Source: Varroa destructor
Taxonomy: Eukaryota; Arthropoda; Arachnida; Mesostigmata; Varroidae
NCBI RefSeq assembly: GCF_002443255.2
Contig: NW_019211457.1
Coordinates: 27,594,220-27,658,219 of the forward strand
Direction: 5' to 3'
Length of the DNA stretch: 64,000 bases
This document shows, one piece after another, positions 25,520-38,699 of this stretch. The notes beneath the pieces were generated by a model. That model did not search any database and was not told where the DNA came from. It saw only the letters and a list, made by a program, of their open reading frames with translations. The translations under genes were made by a program, and so were the position numbers. Every line of letters starts with the position of its first letter. The stretch's first letter is position 1.

Positions 25520-26640
25520 ATCTAATATTAGAAACGCTTTCAACTCCATACATTCGGACGTCATAACAGAACGACTTGAAGAAAAACACCCGGAAAAATA
25601 CGACCTGCATAGGGCCATCGAAGGGAGCCTAGTCGATAGGACCATAAGGTGGCACTACAAATCGTATGTCGAGGACTGCGCCCCAGGGCTCAGTAGTGGG
25701 CTCTTTCCTGGAGTATACGGTATGATAGCATCCTGCAGCAGGCCTATCTAGATTTGGCCAAGCTAATAGAATTCCGTGATGACCTAGCAGCAACAGTAAT
25801 AGGAAGAGACATTACTCTGAGAGAACTTCTCCTCTGCATCAACAATACCCATGAGATTTTCAGTTCTTGGATTAGCGAACATGGTCTCAAACTAGCCCCC
25901 AAAAAGGCAAACCTAGCGCTGCTCTGCTAGCGTAGGAAGGCTGGCCTAAGTATAAACCTACATGGCCATACGATTCTATTAAGGAACATCATAACTTATC
26001 TAAATAAAGAATACGCTATTGATAAAGTCTTCCTAGTGACTAACAGTACATCAAAAGTCCTGCCAGCGCGAACGGGTCTAAGAATAACCCTCGAAGCATC
26101 TTGGCATATGCGGTGGATTCAGCTGCTCTCTACGGAATACCCCCGTGGGGTATGGTGCTTAACAAGAAAAAGTTTGCTTGCTTTGAGAGGGCACATACAA
26201 CAAGGTACCTGAACAGATGGACAAGAAATGATATCGTAGGCATTATATAACAGAAGTGGCAAGAAAAAAGCTGCAGAATCAGGTGGATACAGCCAAAGTC
26301 ACAAGCAGACGGATCAGCGAAGTTAGCATGTGGGTCACAGGAAGGCACGGTCAACTAACGTTGGACCTGATGCAAATGCTTGGTGAATACGCATTCTTTG
26401 GAGACTATCAGCTTCAATTGGCTAAGGTACTAGCGTGTACTCGGTCGAGTGTACAAGTGAAGCTGTCGAACACACGTCCTGGCAGTGCACAGCTTTTAAG
26501 GATTTTAGAATAGAGCTGTGTTTTCCTCGCAAATGACTGATGGGTCCTTACTATGTTGGAATTTAGGGAAGACTCGGTGAAGATATGTCAGTTTGAAAAC
26601 GATGTGCTGAAGAGAAAGGAATTCAGACACCTACCGTATC
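25520..26640 (+). mobile_element. 5'-truncated R1-like LINE reverse-transcriptase remnant
   Basis: Plus-strand frames, joined across several frameshifts and stops, follow the R1-clade reverse-transcriptase order. They begin with NIRNAFNSIH (25524), matching the family's DIKNAFNSL. LVDRTIRWHY follows, then PQGSVVGSFL (family PQGSVLGPLLW), then EFRDDLAATVIGR at the catalytic box, where an aromatic-Ala-Asp-Asp motif is expected. Next come HGLKLAPKKANLALL (KTE/KT region), a segment like ..LYGIPPWG (family LYGAPVW), VTGRHGQLTLDLMQML (26330-26380) and MLEFREDSVKI with VLKRKE (26550-26620). The last block is the usual R1 C-terminal tail. The alanine of the catalytic FADD box has become arginine. The endonuclease and ORF1 are absent, as expected from 5' truncation. 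R1 elements normally insert into 28S rDNA; no rDNA flank is visible, so this is a decayed relative elsewhere. Its precise 3' end is unclear. Confidence 0.85.
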
Positions 26641-26659
26641 TATTGAACGTAGCGGGATG

Positions 26660-29600
26660 AGCTATAGCAGGAGTGGACGCTTATGCGTAATCAGCCGTGG
26701 CTTTTCGTAGTCCGCTAGCAAATGTTTTATTAATACATATACTTTTCTGGAGGGGAGCGATCTAGCCATCGACGAAAAATCCGCTTTTTCCGAACGAGGT
26801 TTTCATCGATCGTTCATTCGATACGTTTGATGACCGAAACAACGCAGCATTTGAAACGAAGATTGATCTCTTCATTTCTAACGTTGCCTGTTTTGCAGTC
26901 TTTCTATTAGGAGGTGGCATCAATAGCGTGACGGTTGCACGAAATCTCCCGACTTCAGCTGTACATGGAACATCACAACAGGGTAAAACCAGCCACAAGG
27001 GGTCCTTGCGAACGGTTGAAAAAACTACTACCAGAAGACCTGTTCGTAGTAATGGCGTCGCAATCTGCTTTGGACGGCGCTATTGCATTCATTAAAGCGT
27101 ATATATATATATTATTTCAGTCTGTTGATGATATGATGAACTAACGGTCAGATGTGCGTGCTTTTAGTCACACGTAATTAAGTCTACGTAAGCAGAGATA
27201 TTAACTGCTACCTTTCAATTGCTTTAACGTATGAATAAGACTGCGTAATTCGCTTACAATTCGCTCTTCCAATCTAACAATCTGTTTGCCAGTTTCGTTA
27301 GAACTACGCAGCGCCTCCCGATGGCCGTCACTTTGACTGTTCTCCATTGTCCTAACATCTCGTTTGCCATGCTGCAATGCATTACCCAATATAAGTTGGT
27401 TTCTCAAAATTTTTTTAGAATTATACATCAGATTTTATTTCTATGCATTGTCTCAGATGACTGACCACTTCCAGCACGAGGCAATCCTCCGCCCGGTTTC
27501 GAATCTAGACCTCACCTCACATTGTGTTTCTAAATTTGGTAAACGAACGCGTTATCATTACACCATTACGGTGACAACTGCTCGCTTTTCCAATACCCTT
27601 CTAGTATTCACCGAACGTACTCTTCTGACTTATATTAAGGCAGTGTGACTAATTTTGAAGACTAATTACAGGTTGGTTTTTCTCAATGATAAATCCATTC
27701 ATATCTCATGATTCAGAAACTAGTTACCAAAACGAAGGCGAAGTGCCCACACAGTCCTCGTTATTCTATTTTGTCTTGCATATTTGTATAAAACACTTGC
27801 GGGTGCCGGAACCGTGGCCATGACATCGTTCCTGCTCTGCTGCAGCTGACTACTGCTGTTGTTGTTACTACTACTGTTTAGCCCATTACCCATGTTAATG
27901 CCTGACGGTTACCAACGTGGGAGACATTCCAAGAAATGACGGAAAGATTCAGCTATTGGCATCAGCACGACAGCGCGTCGCGCTACGTTGAGATCCTGCG
28001 GAAGCCATGACGCTGGGCTAATTATGATAGGATCTGGATTTTGCATACCTTTTACGATGGCGGCATGTATACGATAAGCGGTGTCGCGGGGTGGCCTTTA
28101 CCGTTGTTGGCGCCCCCCAAAACGAAGCGACACAACAACAAATCATAGAGCAAAAAAATTACTTGCAACCGAGCCCCAGCCAGGACCATGAGTTTGCCGT
28201 ATTTGAGCATATGTGGGTCCGTGTAGCGTGTCTTTGATGCATGACATTTTAAACCTGGCAGCGGCAGCAACGGCGGTCCGATGAAATAGTGTTAACCTAA
28301 CACCGGTCACCCATCAACCGAGCAATAAAAGTGTAATAATGGCAGCACCACAATACGGCATCGTATTCAAAAGGTACAACAAATACGTCGATTAAAATCG
28401 CAAGAACTTCCCTCGCCCGAGCTTGACTGAGCGAACCAGTGTTTGTGATTATTATAGCCGATAACTAGCAACTATACTAGTACTATACACGGCTTGGAGC
28501 CCAAGCGGCCGGTATTATTCAACGCCCAACTGGTCAAGCGACGTCGAATGCAAACGGAAAAAAGCAGCGTATCCCCGAAAAAAAACTACCACCAGATACC
28601 ACAGAATCGGCAGCTGTATACTGAGTCATATATATCGAGAATATATGGCGAGAAGCCATTGCATATAAGCTTTTGTCAGAAGGTGAACTCTCTTGGGGCT
28701 CTCAGAAACAATCGTAGTATTGCAGTACCGTACGATGGTGGACAGACGAAAGAACAATTGTACACTATGAAAACAGTGACTTTCTCCTATTTAATCCTTT
28801 TAAATGAAATCAACAGGAAGTAAACAATTTACACAATTTTAAACAACTGGCTCTAGACGAAGGCACAACAAACAGGCGAAAGAGGGTTATGATAGGGGCA
28901 CGTGGGTTTAAATGGAGCCATTGTGTTTTCTCCGGTTGGTTATATTGGCTCGTTCCGTTATAGTGGGACGAGTCTCTGCCTAGTCCGACTCCCTTGGTCT
29001 GAGCTCAGCTTGCATAAGCTTGAATCAGCATCATTTATTAGAATCGCGCAGGTATTTCTACAAGTAGCACGCAAGGAAGACGGAAGCCTCGAGGAATAAA
29101 TAGCGACATTTACATTACTTTTTTCAGATACTTTACATGTAAACTTAAATGTATTTGGGTCATGATATTAACAATGTAGAAGTACAGGATCGGCGCTAGG
29201 CTGTGATAATATTTTAGAAGGATTCTAATTACGTTTTAGATGACACTGTGTCTCGTATTACGCGAGGACTGGGAAGAAATAAGGATTACGATTCGAAGGA
29301 AACATAATCCAGCAGAATCTCATATTGAAAGTAATTCGATGATACCTGCACGTTAGTCTCAGCCTTTTTAAATAAAATAAAAGGTTTTTAACCTAACACA
29401 TATGTTCGACTCTCGCTGTTCTGTATATATTTCGATTCTATGTTTAGTAATTATTAATTAAGAACAAAAGGGCTAGTCTTGAAAAAATTATTTTCAATTT
29501 CAGCCAGTATAAAAATACTTTTGGCTTGAGCAGACTCTTCAACAACAGCTGCTTAAGTAAAGCCAAAGACGCAGATCCCGCGTGTTTTACTGGTCTATCA

Positions 29601-32600
29601 TATCCGTCAGGAGATCTTTGAGTAACAACCATATCCTGTACATGAGATCAATTTATCAGGCCGGCGTTTATGACCGACTAGATGCTCGTACACTTATACA
29701 TACCTTTGATATATGGCTCAGTATTGCAATCATCAAGCTGGTTCTAGAGAATACCTACTAATCTTGGTAAGGCGACCGGCTACACAAAGCTATTTCTCGT
29801 TCGCGGCACTAATTGCTCACAGCGTCTGTCAGAAAATCATTACGGATCTTCGCTGTTCAGCCGTTAAAGCTGCATTAATTAGGAAAACCCTGAGACAAAA
29901 ATCTTATGATATATGCTCTGATCTCAGCAAGAGTGACGCGTGCCGCTTGGCGTTCTCAAAGCGATGCTTAGAGGAGCAGTTTTTCGGTTAAACAAAACCG
30001 TAACGACTAGGCAATCTGCAGAGTTTAATCGTTATGATCAATTGTTCCCCTTCTACCTTTGCTTAAAAATAACGTTTGTTAGTATTTTGCAAACACGATT
30101 AATAATAATAGTAATAACAAAGTTAATAATGTTAATGAAAGGCAGGGCACTTCACTAATGCTGTCGGTCGTCGTCAAACGCGAAGGTCCCTTAGTGAGCT
30201 GACGATACGGCGTTTATAGAGACATCCTTTAGAGCTACACGTGGATAAAAAGCCTAGGATGTTTCTGAGCCTGAAACGATACTTATCGTCAGATTTCCAA
30301 AATGTCGAAAAGGTTTGTTAGACTCGGCTCTATGACTATTATGACTTTAATCACTTCCCTGCAATGGTACGATACTATCAAAGCTACTCTATGGATTACC
30401 ATTCCAATTCTATAAAATACAGCTTAAATAAAACTACTAACATTACGTTAGGTGGTTTTCACTTTGTCATAGTATTCGTTTTACTAAAACTTATTACAGA
30501 GAACCACTGACTCGTCTTTTTTAATCAGTCGATCGGTCACCGATTAACAGGTAGCCAAACTTCTTTTTACCCTTACCTGTTTCTTCGCTATGGTTTTGTC
30601 TTCATTCCTTCTCGTAACTGTGCGATAGTCATATGGCGACGCTATCGAGCTTCGATCCGAACAAAACGAGTTATCCACTTCGTTCCCGTTTTTGCCTACT
30701 AAGCGTAGGGACATATGAGAGGCGTGAGGTTGAAAATGGGGCGCAGATGCAGATCATGTCCTGCTGGTATCGACCAGCGTCAGGGGCGCTACTTAGCTAA
30801 GGTAGCACCGAATGTAGAAATGGAAACGTTTAAATCTTTTGCTATGTGATTCCAACTGGACTTGATTCGGCGATGACGACAACCGGTGCAAGCCATGGCT
30901 GGGACCACAGGCACCCTCCTCATTTAGCATCGTACATTAGCATCACCGTTGTTATCATGTCTGCGCCTTCGCAATCTTTCGGCGGTTTTTTTCCGTCTTC
31001 CACATTTTATCCGACTTGTTTCAACTTGACAGTAGCAACAACATCGACATCAACAATGACAATTACATGGCCACAATGGCTGCGAAAATCTGGCAGAGTT
31101 ACTGCGCTTTCTTAATTTGTCGGACATCGCATTTAGACGTTTGCTTCGTCAGCGTTCGTTCTCCTTGCTTTCGGCGTATCTTGACGGTCCAATAATGGTC
31201 TCATCATGACATTGTATTACAGTAGAAGTTGTAGTATCGTATATTAACAATTGGCAAGCCGAGGAACCAGTAACGATTCAATTGAAAACAGCATTGTGTA
31301 AAATGTTTATCTGCCGTAATTCTGTCCACGACTCCCTTGTGTGTCTCTTTGTGTATGCATGTGAGTTTCTGTTTATCAGAATGTTTACTTAACGGGTCAA
31401 TTTTTATTAGGGCTCCGACGTTCACGTACTATCGAATATTTAAAACCAGATAGTACAAGATGTAATGACATACACGTGCACATACACATGCCAACAAACA
31501 CATTCACCCATTGTGTTTCAACAGAGCTGCCTTGACATCTGGCACACCGGTCGCTGGTACGATAGAGCATCGCTGAAGGCAGTATTGGTGAGACAATTGA
31601 TATTGATACTTTTATTATATGTCCAATGGCAGGGTACCAAATGACGTTGGCGAGCCGTCTGGTTTACGCTGTTGCTATGCGTTTGGTTACTTTATTTTCC
31701 TATCATCTGTAACTGTAGACTGACTAATTCAGTCACTTTCCATTTATTTCGTAATCGAGACTATTCGCTATCCATTTAACCGACAGACGTCTAGTCGTCA
31801 CTCGAGTCCTTAGCTGGCCGCCATTTCATTATTACTTCTTTTCGATTCGTTCTTTGTTCTTCCATTTAAAGACATACATATACTTGATTGAATGTATTTC
31901 TCTCTTCAGAGGAATCGCTGCGTTGGAAAATCAACCAGCCGAGTACAGCGTTGAACATGACCAGTAACGTGATTCGACCATTCCCGAATTGATCCTTACC
32001 ACATGCTTTTTCAAAAGTAGGTTTGGCAACTGTGTACCGACTCGTCCGAATGACAGGCGGGGAAAAAAAGATCTTCGATGGATGTCTTACAGTGGAAGTA
32101 AAGCGGCGAGAAAATAAAGGGAAAATTACGAAAAAGCCAGCATCAAATAGACGTAAAGATCAAGAGACTCAAGATGAATGAAAAGAAAAATGACCAAAGA
32201 AAAATGCCTAGGAGGATTAGGATGAAAAAAGGGGCGGAAGGCGCATCGAAAAGAAACATTCAAATAGAAGTAATTTGCCCGCTGACGGTCAAATTTTAAC
32301 AAATAGAAAATTCTGTAAGAACAAACTTTTCAAGTACGTTCTGCTATTTTTAACTACGAGACGCTGCAGAAAACCGTCTCATTTCAGCCCAAATGCAGTT
32401 ATTTATATAGTAGACGAGGTCTTGTCGTGATATAGCTTTGGCAATTGTGTAACGTAGAACACAGCAAATTGACAACCGTGTGGGTACTTAGTCACTTCGA
32501 GTAAACCGAGACACGGCATACAATGGAGGATAGACAAACGCCATTGTTTCGCCGGTGGCTACTATCTATTAAGGAAAGGCAGACATTGAGCGTGGCAACA

Positions 32601-32900
32601 AGCGACCAGTATCAGCAGCAACGACGCGTTAAGCAGACACGAAACCAAGTCACACCGAAATCTAATCTGATAATCCAACATAATCGACAATGTAGGCGGT
32701 CGAAGCGCTCCCATTTCAATACTGAGCCAAAAACGTCGAGAGAACAAGCCGATTGATCTGTTTACTCCTCTCTTAAAACAATAGTTAACATGAGTCGAAA
32801 AGAAATTGACAAGCAGAACACATATTGATCGATAATTGTACATGAATATATAAATATGAAAACGGAGAAAACAGTAATTATACTTAATTTTGTCAGTCAC
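26660..32900. other. No supportable gene apart from a SINE copy
   Basis: Open frames of 60-110 codons are scattered on both strands with no consistent strand, splice signals or domains. Short TA and TAA-rich runs occur near 27103 and 30106. The only named element inside is the SINE copy at 27.5 kb. Confidence 0.55.
27468..27585 (-). repeat. tRNA-derived SINE, copy 2 (tRNA-Val-like ends)
   Basis: On the minus strand this begins GTCACCGTAATGGTGTAATG (27575 downward), which resembles the 5' end and A box of eukaryotic tRNA-Val. After about 45 bases it reaches TCTAGATTCGAAACCGGGC (27511-27493), which matches a B box and T-stem. Between these, the anticodon arm is not recoverable and the block is longer than a tRNA. 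The stretch GTCTAGATTCGAA with flanking CCGGGC is shared with the other two copies. I infer a tRNA-derived SINE; the assignment to tRNA-Val is my own comparison from memory and needs alignment. Confidence 0.65.
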
Positions 32901-32914
32901 GTGAATAGGTGATG

Positions 32915-32964
32915 ATTTGAAAATTCGCGCACTCAGATAAGATCAGACCCGCGAATTTTCAAAT
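32915..32964. repeat. Perfect 15-bp inverted repeat, 20-nt spacer
   Basis: Left arm atttgaaaattcgcg (32915-32929) and right arm cgcgaattttcaaat (32950-32964) are exact complements around a 20-base spacer. Confidence 0.9.
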
Positions 32965-34090
32965 AGCTTCCCACCACTTCGTCTCTTTCGATGTACTGAC
33001 ACACGTACCAGCGTTTCGTTATTAGTACTGTTTCTGTCTATTTATGAATACTATTGATGCCCAGGTATGGCTAGCGGTGAGCGAATGCAAGCTGTGTATA
33101 TGGGTTGGATGGTGAGCAACATCATCGTACGCTTACTCACGTTTGATACTGGTTGATTTCGCTTATCGGGCCCTGTATTCTGTCAAAGGTTCGATTTAGC
33201 TTGTAGTTCAGTAATACATGTGGATTCTCTATTTCTAGGACCTGCTTTTTTGTGGCCAACAATTCGAAAAGGTTAACGCAGCTTTTACTACGGCTAGTAA
33301 TGTAATGATACCTACCTAGCTAGTGACCTATCTAGCTGTATAAACAAGACAAGACATGACGAAATGGTTACTTATTTATAATTGTGCATCGCACGGGAAC
33401 ACGTTTGACGCAACAATCGCGCATCGCTTGAACTTATCGGTAAATTTACGTAAGCATCTGTATCATCATATACGTATAATTTAGCGTAAAACGAGGTGCG
33501 GCAGGTAAAACTGAAGCTGTTTTTAGTCCGGGAGTAAGCTTTTACATATGTATGAGAGAACAGCCTTAGTTATGTGATGTTTAACTTGATTATTCGATTA
33601 CTCGAGCACGTTTTGATATGACACATATTTGAGACTTACATACAAATGAAAAAAAAAATTACATATTTAATTCCCAAAATGTTTCGCAGCTGTAACCTGT
33701 TTGTCCAAACTAAAAATAAGATATTTTACCTTTACGGTACATCTGGCACTGCTGTCATTATTTCTTCAGACAACTGGCGCGTCACAGTACAAAACGAAGA
33801 ATGCTTACGTCTGCTTTTCAATCAAGATCATTACGTGTACGATCATTTTAGTAGGCGAACATGTTGCCACTATGTTATTACAGATTGATACTGCGATAGA
33901 TGCGATATAAGGTAGGATAGAGATCCGAAATCGGACTTTTACACAAGAGTTCGCTTTATGCTGGAAACAGCCGTGAGCCACCTGAAGCAACAATATTTAA
34001 CGGCAGCAGCACTAGCAACAGCATCCGATCAAAAACTCGAAACGTATATCCAACCAATTCTAAACCACGCTTTATAGCAAGATTTACTTC

Positions 34091-34092
<2 letters not shown>

Positions 34093-34137
<45 letters not shown>
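34093..34137. repeat. TA dinucleotide tract, 45 bp
   Basis: Uninterrupted alternating T and A. The open frame across it (isoleucine-tyrosine repeats) is an artefact. Confidence 0.95.
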
Positions 34138-34139
<2 letters not shown>

Positions 34140-35456
34140 TTAATCATCTACCCACTTCACCATTACTAAAGTAGCAAGCCAAGCATAAATTGACGCGTGG
34201 AAATGACAACATTCGCATGTTAAAAGTTATTTTTACTCATTGCAGGCTGATCCTCTTCATGGGCTCGCCAAACCCGAATTCGCCTATGCAAGTGTTGCAG
34301 ATAAAAAAGGTCTCATTCCTATACAGTTACGGCGTATGTCCTCTCAGGCCGTCTATTTTGCGCGCTTCCTGCCTCGACTGTGCATGATTGGGTTGGCAGT
34401 TAGTCATCCTCACGTGTTTTACACACATTCACGTCTACGGCGTGATTTGTCCATTGCTGACGAACGTTTTTGAATGAGTTACTACCGTACCTTGTGACAC
34501 GCTCAAGGTCTTGCAATAGCTGCCTCAGGTCCTGTACGGGTAAAGTGTGTTGAACATTTAACAACGTAGAATCTCAATGAGCACTTACCAAAGTTGTTTA
34601 CCCTACCAGACACAACAGTGCATATATATAGAAGATTTGTGTGCAGAAACAATGTGTTTAGATGGTTCGTTAAAGGCATCCAGTGTACCACAAACTATCG
34701 ATACCGAAAAAAATGGATGGAAAAAGCAATTTAGTTTGATACAATCAGAAGGGGCGTGGAGTTCGTTTGAAACGCTGTTTATAAAACTACTTTGTAGGTA
34801 GGTTTGACCAAGGTAGGAAGACAAAGAGATAATTGAACGCTGATGTTGCACATATTCATATTTGATCAGCTATGAATAGGTGTCGTAGATAGTAAGCGAT
34901 CAATCAATCATTATCAAATGTAACAACTATAGCATAAGAAAAAAATATGTTCACAGATGAATAACTGACCACGTGCTAGATCCTGCTAGAAGAAACCTAC
35001 ACTAAGTGATTTCCGTACAAGACGCGTACAAGCCATCTACAGATAAATCCCATACAGTTAACCAGGAAGCGACTTACTGCGCTTCTATTATCTACCAATG
35101 GCGCACCGGCTGTTTCATGGATTCTATGTACTCGCACTGTAGGGCTTGTTATCAGCAGCTAGCTGCGTAATAAAGAACAAATCCGGAAAATGTGGCGGAA
35201 GATAGAGATATTAATGCATCAGCTAATATTCCACTAGCCTTCTCTCCAGTTTTGCCAACTAAACTTTATCATAAGGCACCGCCCCTTAAGAGTGAGATAA
35301 GCTGTGCAACGCGGCCTCTTGTGGCCATTCGAAATACATCACGGTACTATTCAGTTCACACCGATCACTAATGGATAAAGGAAGCGCAATCCCTCAGCAG
35401 AATACTGAATACAACATCTCCCAGCATTCAAAATGGACGTAGGACGCAGCAACATG

Positions 35457-35585
35457 GCATTATCCGATGAAGCAATCACGATGAAGAACGCAGGCCCCGA
35501 TGGAAATCGGTTGCGTAAAGCAGGATGCGCGGAAATCCGCGCTAATGACGCTATCCAGCCGTGTTCATTAACTGAGTTGCGTTAA
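35457..35585 (+). mobile_element. Possible R2-like retroelement fragment
   Basis: A plus-strand frame reads MALSDEAITMKNAGPDGNRL and then stops at 35583-35585. The combination of an LSDEEI-like stretch with (T/N)AGPDG is characteristic of the start of the reverse-transcriptase domain in R2-type and related LINEs. Only about 40 codons can be followed, and neither the upstream nor the downstream sequence gives a second landmark. It could be chance similarity. Confidence 0.25.
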
Positions 35586-36460
35586 CCCGTTTTGTGTTTT
35601 GGTGTTTGTCGTTGAAAAAGGAACGTTAAATGGCCGGGTCGCAACTTCGAGCCCTATCTACCTGCCAAGGGATAGTTGTGTATTTATAGAGTAGTAATTG
35701 TTATCGTCATTGTTTGTGTTTTTCAACACTAAGATGTGAGTATATCCTGGGTTAAATTTAAAGAATAGAAAATTTTCAGTATAAAATAGCATAGATATAC
35801 TGAGCTGTTTTCGAGAATTACAAACAGAGCTTTTAAGACGCTGCCATTCATCAGAAGACGATGACCGACTGAAACATCACAGCATTTTTCACGTAATTAG
35901 AATCCATATTTTTTTGTGCTCTAAAACAAGTTTAGTGGTGGAAAAAGTAGACCATTTGTTCTTGTCCCTGAGAAATCGTAACTTGACATGCATCGAAGCG
36001 TTCGCTTCAACGCTATCGTAAGGCACACTGCTAGTGGATAGACGTTTATCAGATAAGAATACGCAATTATTCGCACTAACCGTATGGGAACATGTTTATG
36101 AGGTCAGCCAGTACCTAACAACTGTAACCAACTGAGGAAAGGATAGTGCAGACATTTGACTAGAAATCCTAAAACTGAGGTACATGTACAATATCTATAG
36201 GCGCCGTTTCAAAGGGTTTCTAATCTAGCTTTTGTTTCGTACCCAACACATTACAGACTTCTTCACCCACATAATTAATTCAATGTCGTGGTTGGTTTTT
36301 GGTCACAGAAGCATATCTATAGTAATATACGTAACTGCCTTAAAATAATGCTCTATGCTTTTTTGTGTCGATTTTACATAGATATTAATCAAATTCCTTT
36401 ATTCACTTCTCATATACTTTAAATATATAATAACTTGGTACACGAAGCCTTATCCTATCC

Positions 36461-36485
<25 letters not shown>
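36461..36485. repeat. TA dinucleotide tract, 25 bp
   Basis: Uninterrupted TA run preceded by cctatcc. Confidence 0.95.
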
Positions 36486-36491
<6 letters not shown>

Positions 36492-38165
36492 TAACGCTAA
36501 TGTCATTGGATGGTTTTTCCAATAGTCGATTCAAAGCGTTACTTATTTAGAACCTACCAGTGGTTGCAATAAACATCATAAACCATGACTCAACCATTTT
36601 TTGGCTAGTTACTGAGACAAGTTAGCCGATGATTAAACTTGTGAGCAGCGAGAAGCACCATACAGATCACAAAATTTTTATACGCTGCATTGAAATTCGT
36701 GCCCTGCATAGCTGGTCACTTCCTTTCCAGGTTTCGTCCGTCACGATTCGCATTTAGTAGAATACGAAATCAACTTCTGCGAGTTTTTGATTCTATTTTA
36801 CCGGGCTTTCTTAGGGTGCTGGAGTTGATAACTGGTTGAAACGACTACAGAAGCCCTCGGGGAACAGTTGGGACGTCGCCAAGAGATAGATAGGCCTGTT
36901 ACGGATTGTCCGGTGCAATCTCAAGACCTTTTTTGAAGAACGAGGCCGCTGTTAATTGAAGATTCTGCACTTTACGTAATATGCTGGGCGAAATTTTAGC
37001 AGCCATAAAAGATCAGCAATTTTAGGTAAGCGGATCAGTGAACATATGTCAGCAATAGGTTCGAGAGATAAAGCGTACCATAAGCCACAACTCTTCTACC
37101 TCACCTGAATTTCAGTGCCTAGGTGTCTGTTGGGTTAATGGTCAGTCCTGATTCCGAGACGACCAAATGTAACCTCGCTGTAGCCTTTTGCGTATAGAAG
37201 CGACTGCTTTTCTAAATAGTGATACCGCAAGCTTGGCGAGAACATACGGTGAAGGATAAGCAATCTAAAACAGCTCTGCTAAAGGGGTCTGGAAATATGC
37301 CGATCCGAAGCGGGACACTTTCCAATTACTCCAAAAAGTGGACCGTAAAAGAAGTCTCTGTATTCATTTCTAAAACGTTCTTCGCCATAACTGGTTCATG
37401 ATTCAATCTTACGTATAACTGATTTATTATCCAGTTCTTCTAAACCACCGTAATTACACGTAATGACAGCTTTGACGTAAGTAGCCCTCATGTCAACAAG
37501 GCTGGAACTGGAATGACCATAAAATTGACAGGGTGAACGAGGTTCCTCCCAGTCAACAAATAACTACCCTCTCGTGACACGTATTCTCACAACGGCAATT
37601 TCCCCACACCGTCTCTCTCTAAAATTGACTTCACTGTCACGTTCGTGAAGATTACGAGGAACAATTCAAGAACAACTGCTTGCTGGATTTATGTAGTACT
37701 TTTTTTTTGAAAGGAAACATTCATTAAAAGATATACGATCACCTTAAGTGTGTACAAAAATGCAGTGACTCACAGAGGTAGACCCTTGATTTTTTAAAAT
37801 GTTTGTACTAGCTTCGTTGGTACTGACACTCGCAGTACTTCTTTGCTGCAGTCTATCGATAGAAGCATACTTCCTGATTAAAATTTTCGGGTTTAAATCT
37901 AAGACGTTGGCTGTGGGGTGCGGGTTTTTGACGTGTGTCTTTCAGATAGACTAGTCAAAACATACTACACAGTAATTTGTTTACAGTCTAGCTGTCACAG
38001 TTACGTTTTCATAGTGATTTCCTCTTGCTGTGCAACGTTGGATCTTCTATAGGTCAACCTCGGACATTTTTACTTCGATTTTATAGTATTCAATGTACCT
38101 CATTAACAAAAAATTCATAAGAAACTAATGTTACCTATTTGCGCTCAGTGAAATAAACATTTGTA

Positions 38166-38167
<2 letters not shown>

Positions 38168-38211
<44 letters not shown>
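38168..38211. repeat. TA dinucleotide tract, 44 bp
   Basis: Uninterrupted TA run ending in tgtagaag. Confidence 0.95.
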
Positions 38212-38214
<3 letters not shown>

Positions 38215-38489
38215 GAAGTTATTCAACCATTCTTTTGAAATTTCAACAGCGATGCCAACACTAGCCCCGTCCGTAAAAACACATAGCCGATTCTCTATAC
38301 TTCATTACATACACGAATATTTTCTGTTTGTATATTAATATCATTGGTCAAATGCTAGGTCATCGATACCATTTTTTTAATATTACTGCAGCAAGGCATC
38401 TATTGTATATATATGTATGTACATACATATCTGTATACGATGCGATTTCGTTTCGCTTTATAACGATACCGGTGATGGGATTAGCACAC

Positions 38490-38658
38490 CTGCATAAATA
38501 GCCTGTCAGGATTGTTGTTTACGGTGCCGTCTACGAGATCTGTAGCCTCGTTAAAACTTCCCCCATCATCGGAGCTGAGCTGTGAACGGAATCGTGAATC
38601 TGCCCTATTACTGCTCGTTGCTGCTGGCAATGGCGCTACTGTATTGCCCTGATCGTGT
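38490..38658 (-). CDS. Candidate exon, unidentified hydrophilic segment
   Basis: On the minus strand an open frame has protein-like, hydrophilic composition (for example FRSQLSSDDGGSFNEATDLV and GTVNNNPDRLFMQ). It ends exactly at a good donor, ATGCAG|GTGTGC, in phase 0. Two AG acceptor positions exist upstream, after cgggacacag and after cacgatcag, but their pyrimidine tracts are weak. I recognise no domain; Ser-, Asp- and Asn-rich sequence suggests a disordered linker or cytoplasmic region. Gene orientation here would be minus, opposite to the 44 kb and 60 kb exons. Confidence 0.3.
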
Positions 38659-38699
38659 CTGTGTCCCGAACAGGACATCAGATAATTTCTTTGCCTATA

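Larger units (their letters stand above)
32970..38480. other. No supportable gene; AT-rich with TA tracts
   Basis: AT-rich DNA with three long TA dinucleotide tracts (34093, 36461, 38168) and a possible small retroelement fragment at 35.5 kb. Several open frames of 60-80 codons occur on both strands, none with recognised features. Confidence 0.55.

Noticed and set aside
27480..27575. Possible functional tRNA-Val gene on the minus strand
   Set aside because: The ends look tRNA-like, but the middle is too long and has no recoverable anticodon arm; it fits a decayed SINE better.
37530..37620. Possible fourth SINE copy (ggttcctcccagtcaac...)
   Set aside because: Only about 17 bases resemble the family; the B-box block is not recognisable.
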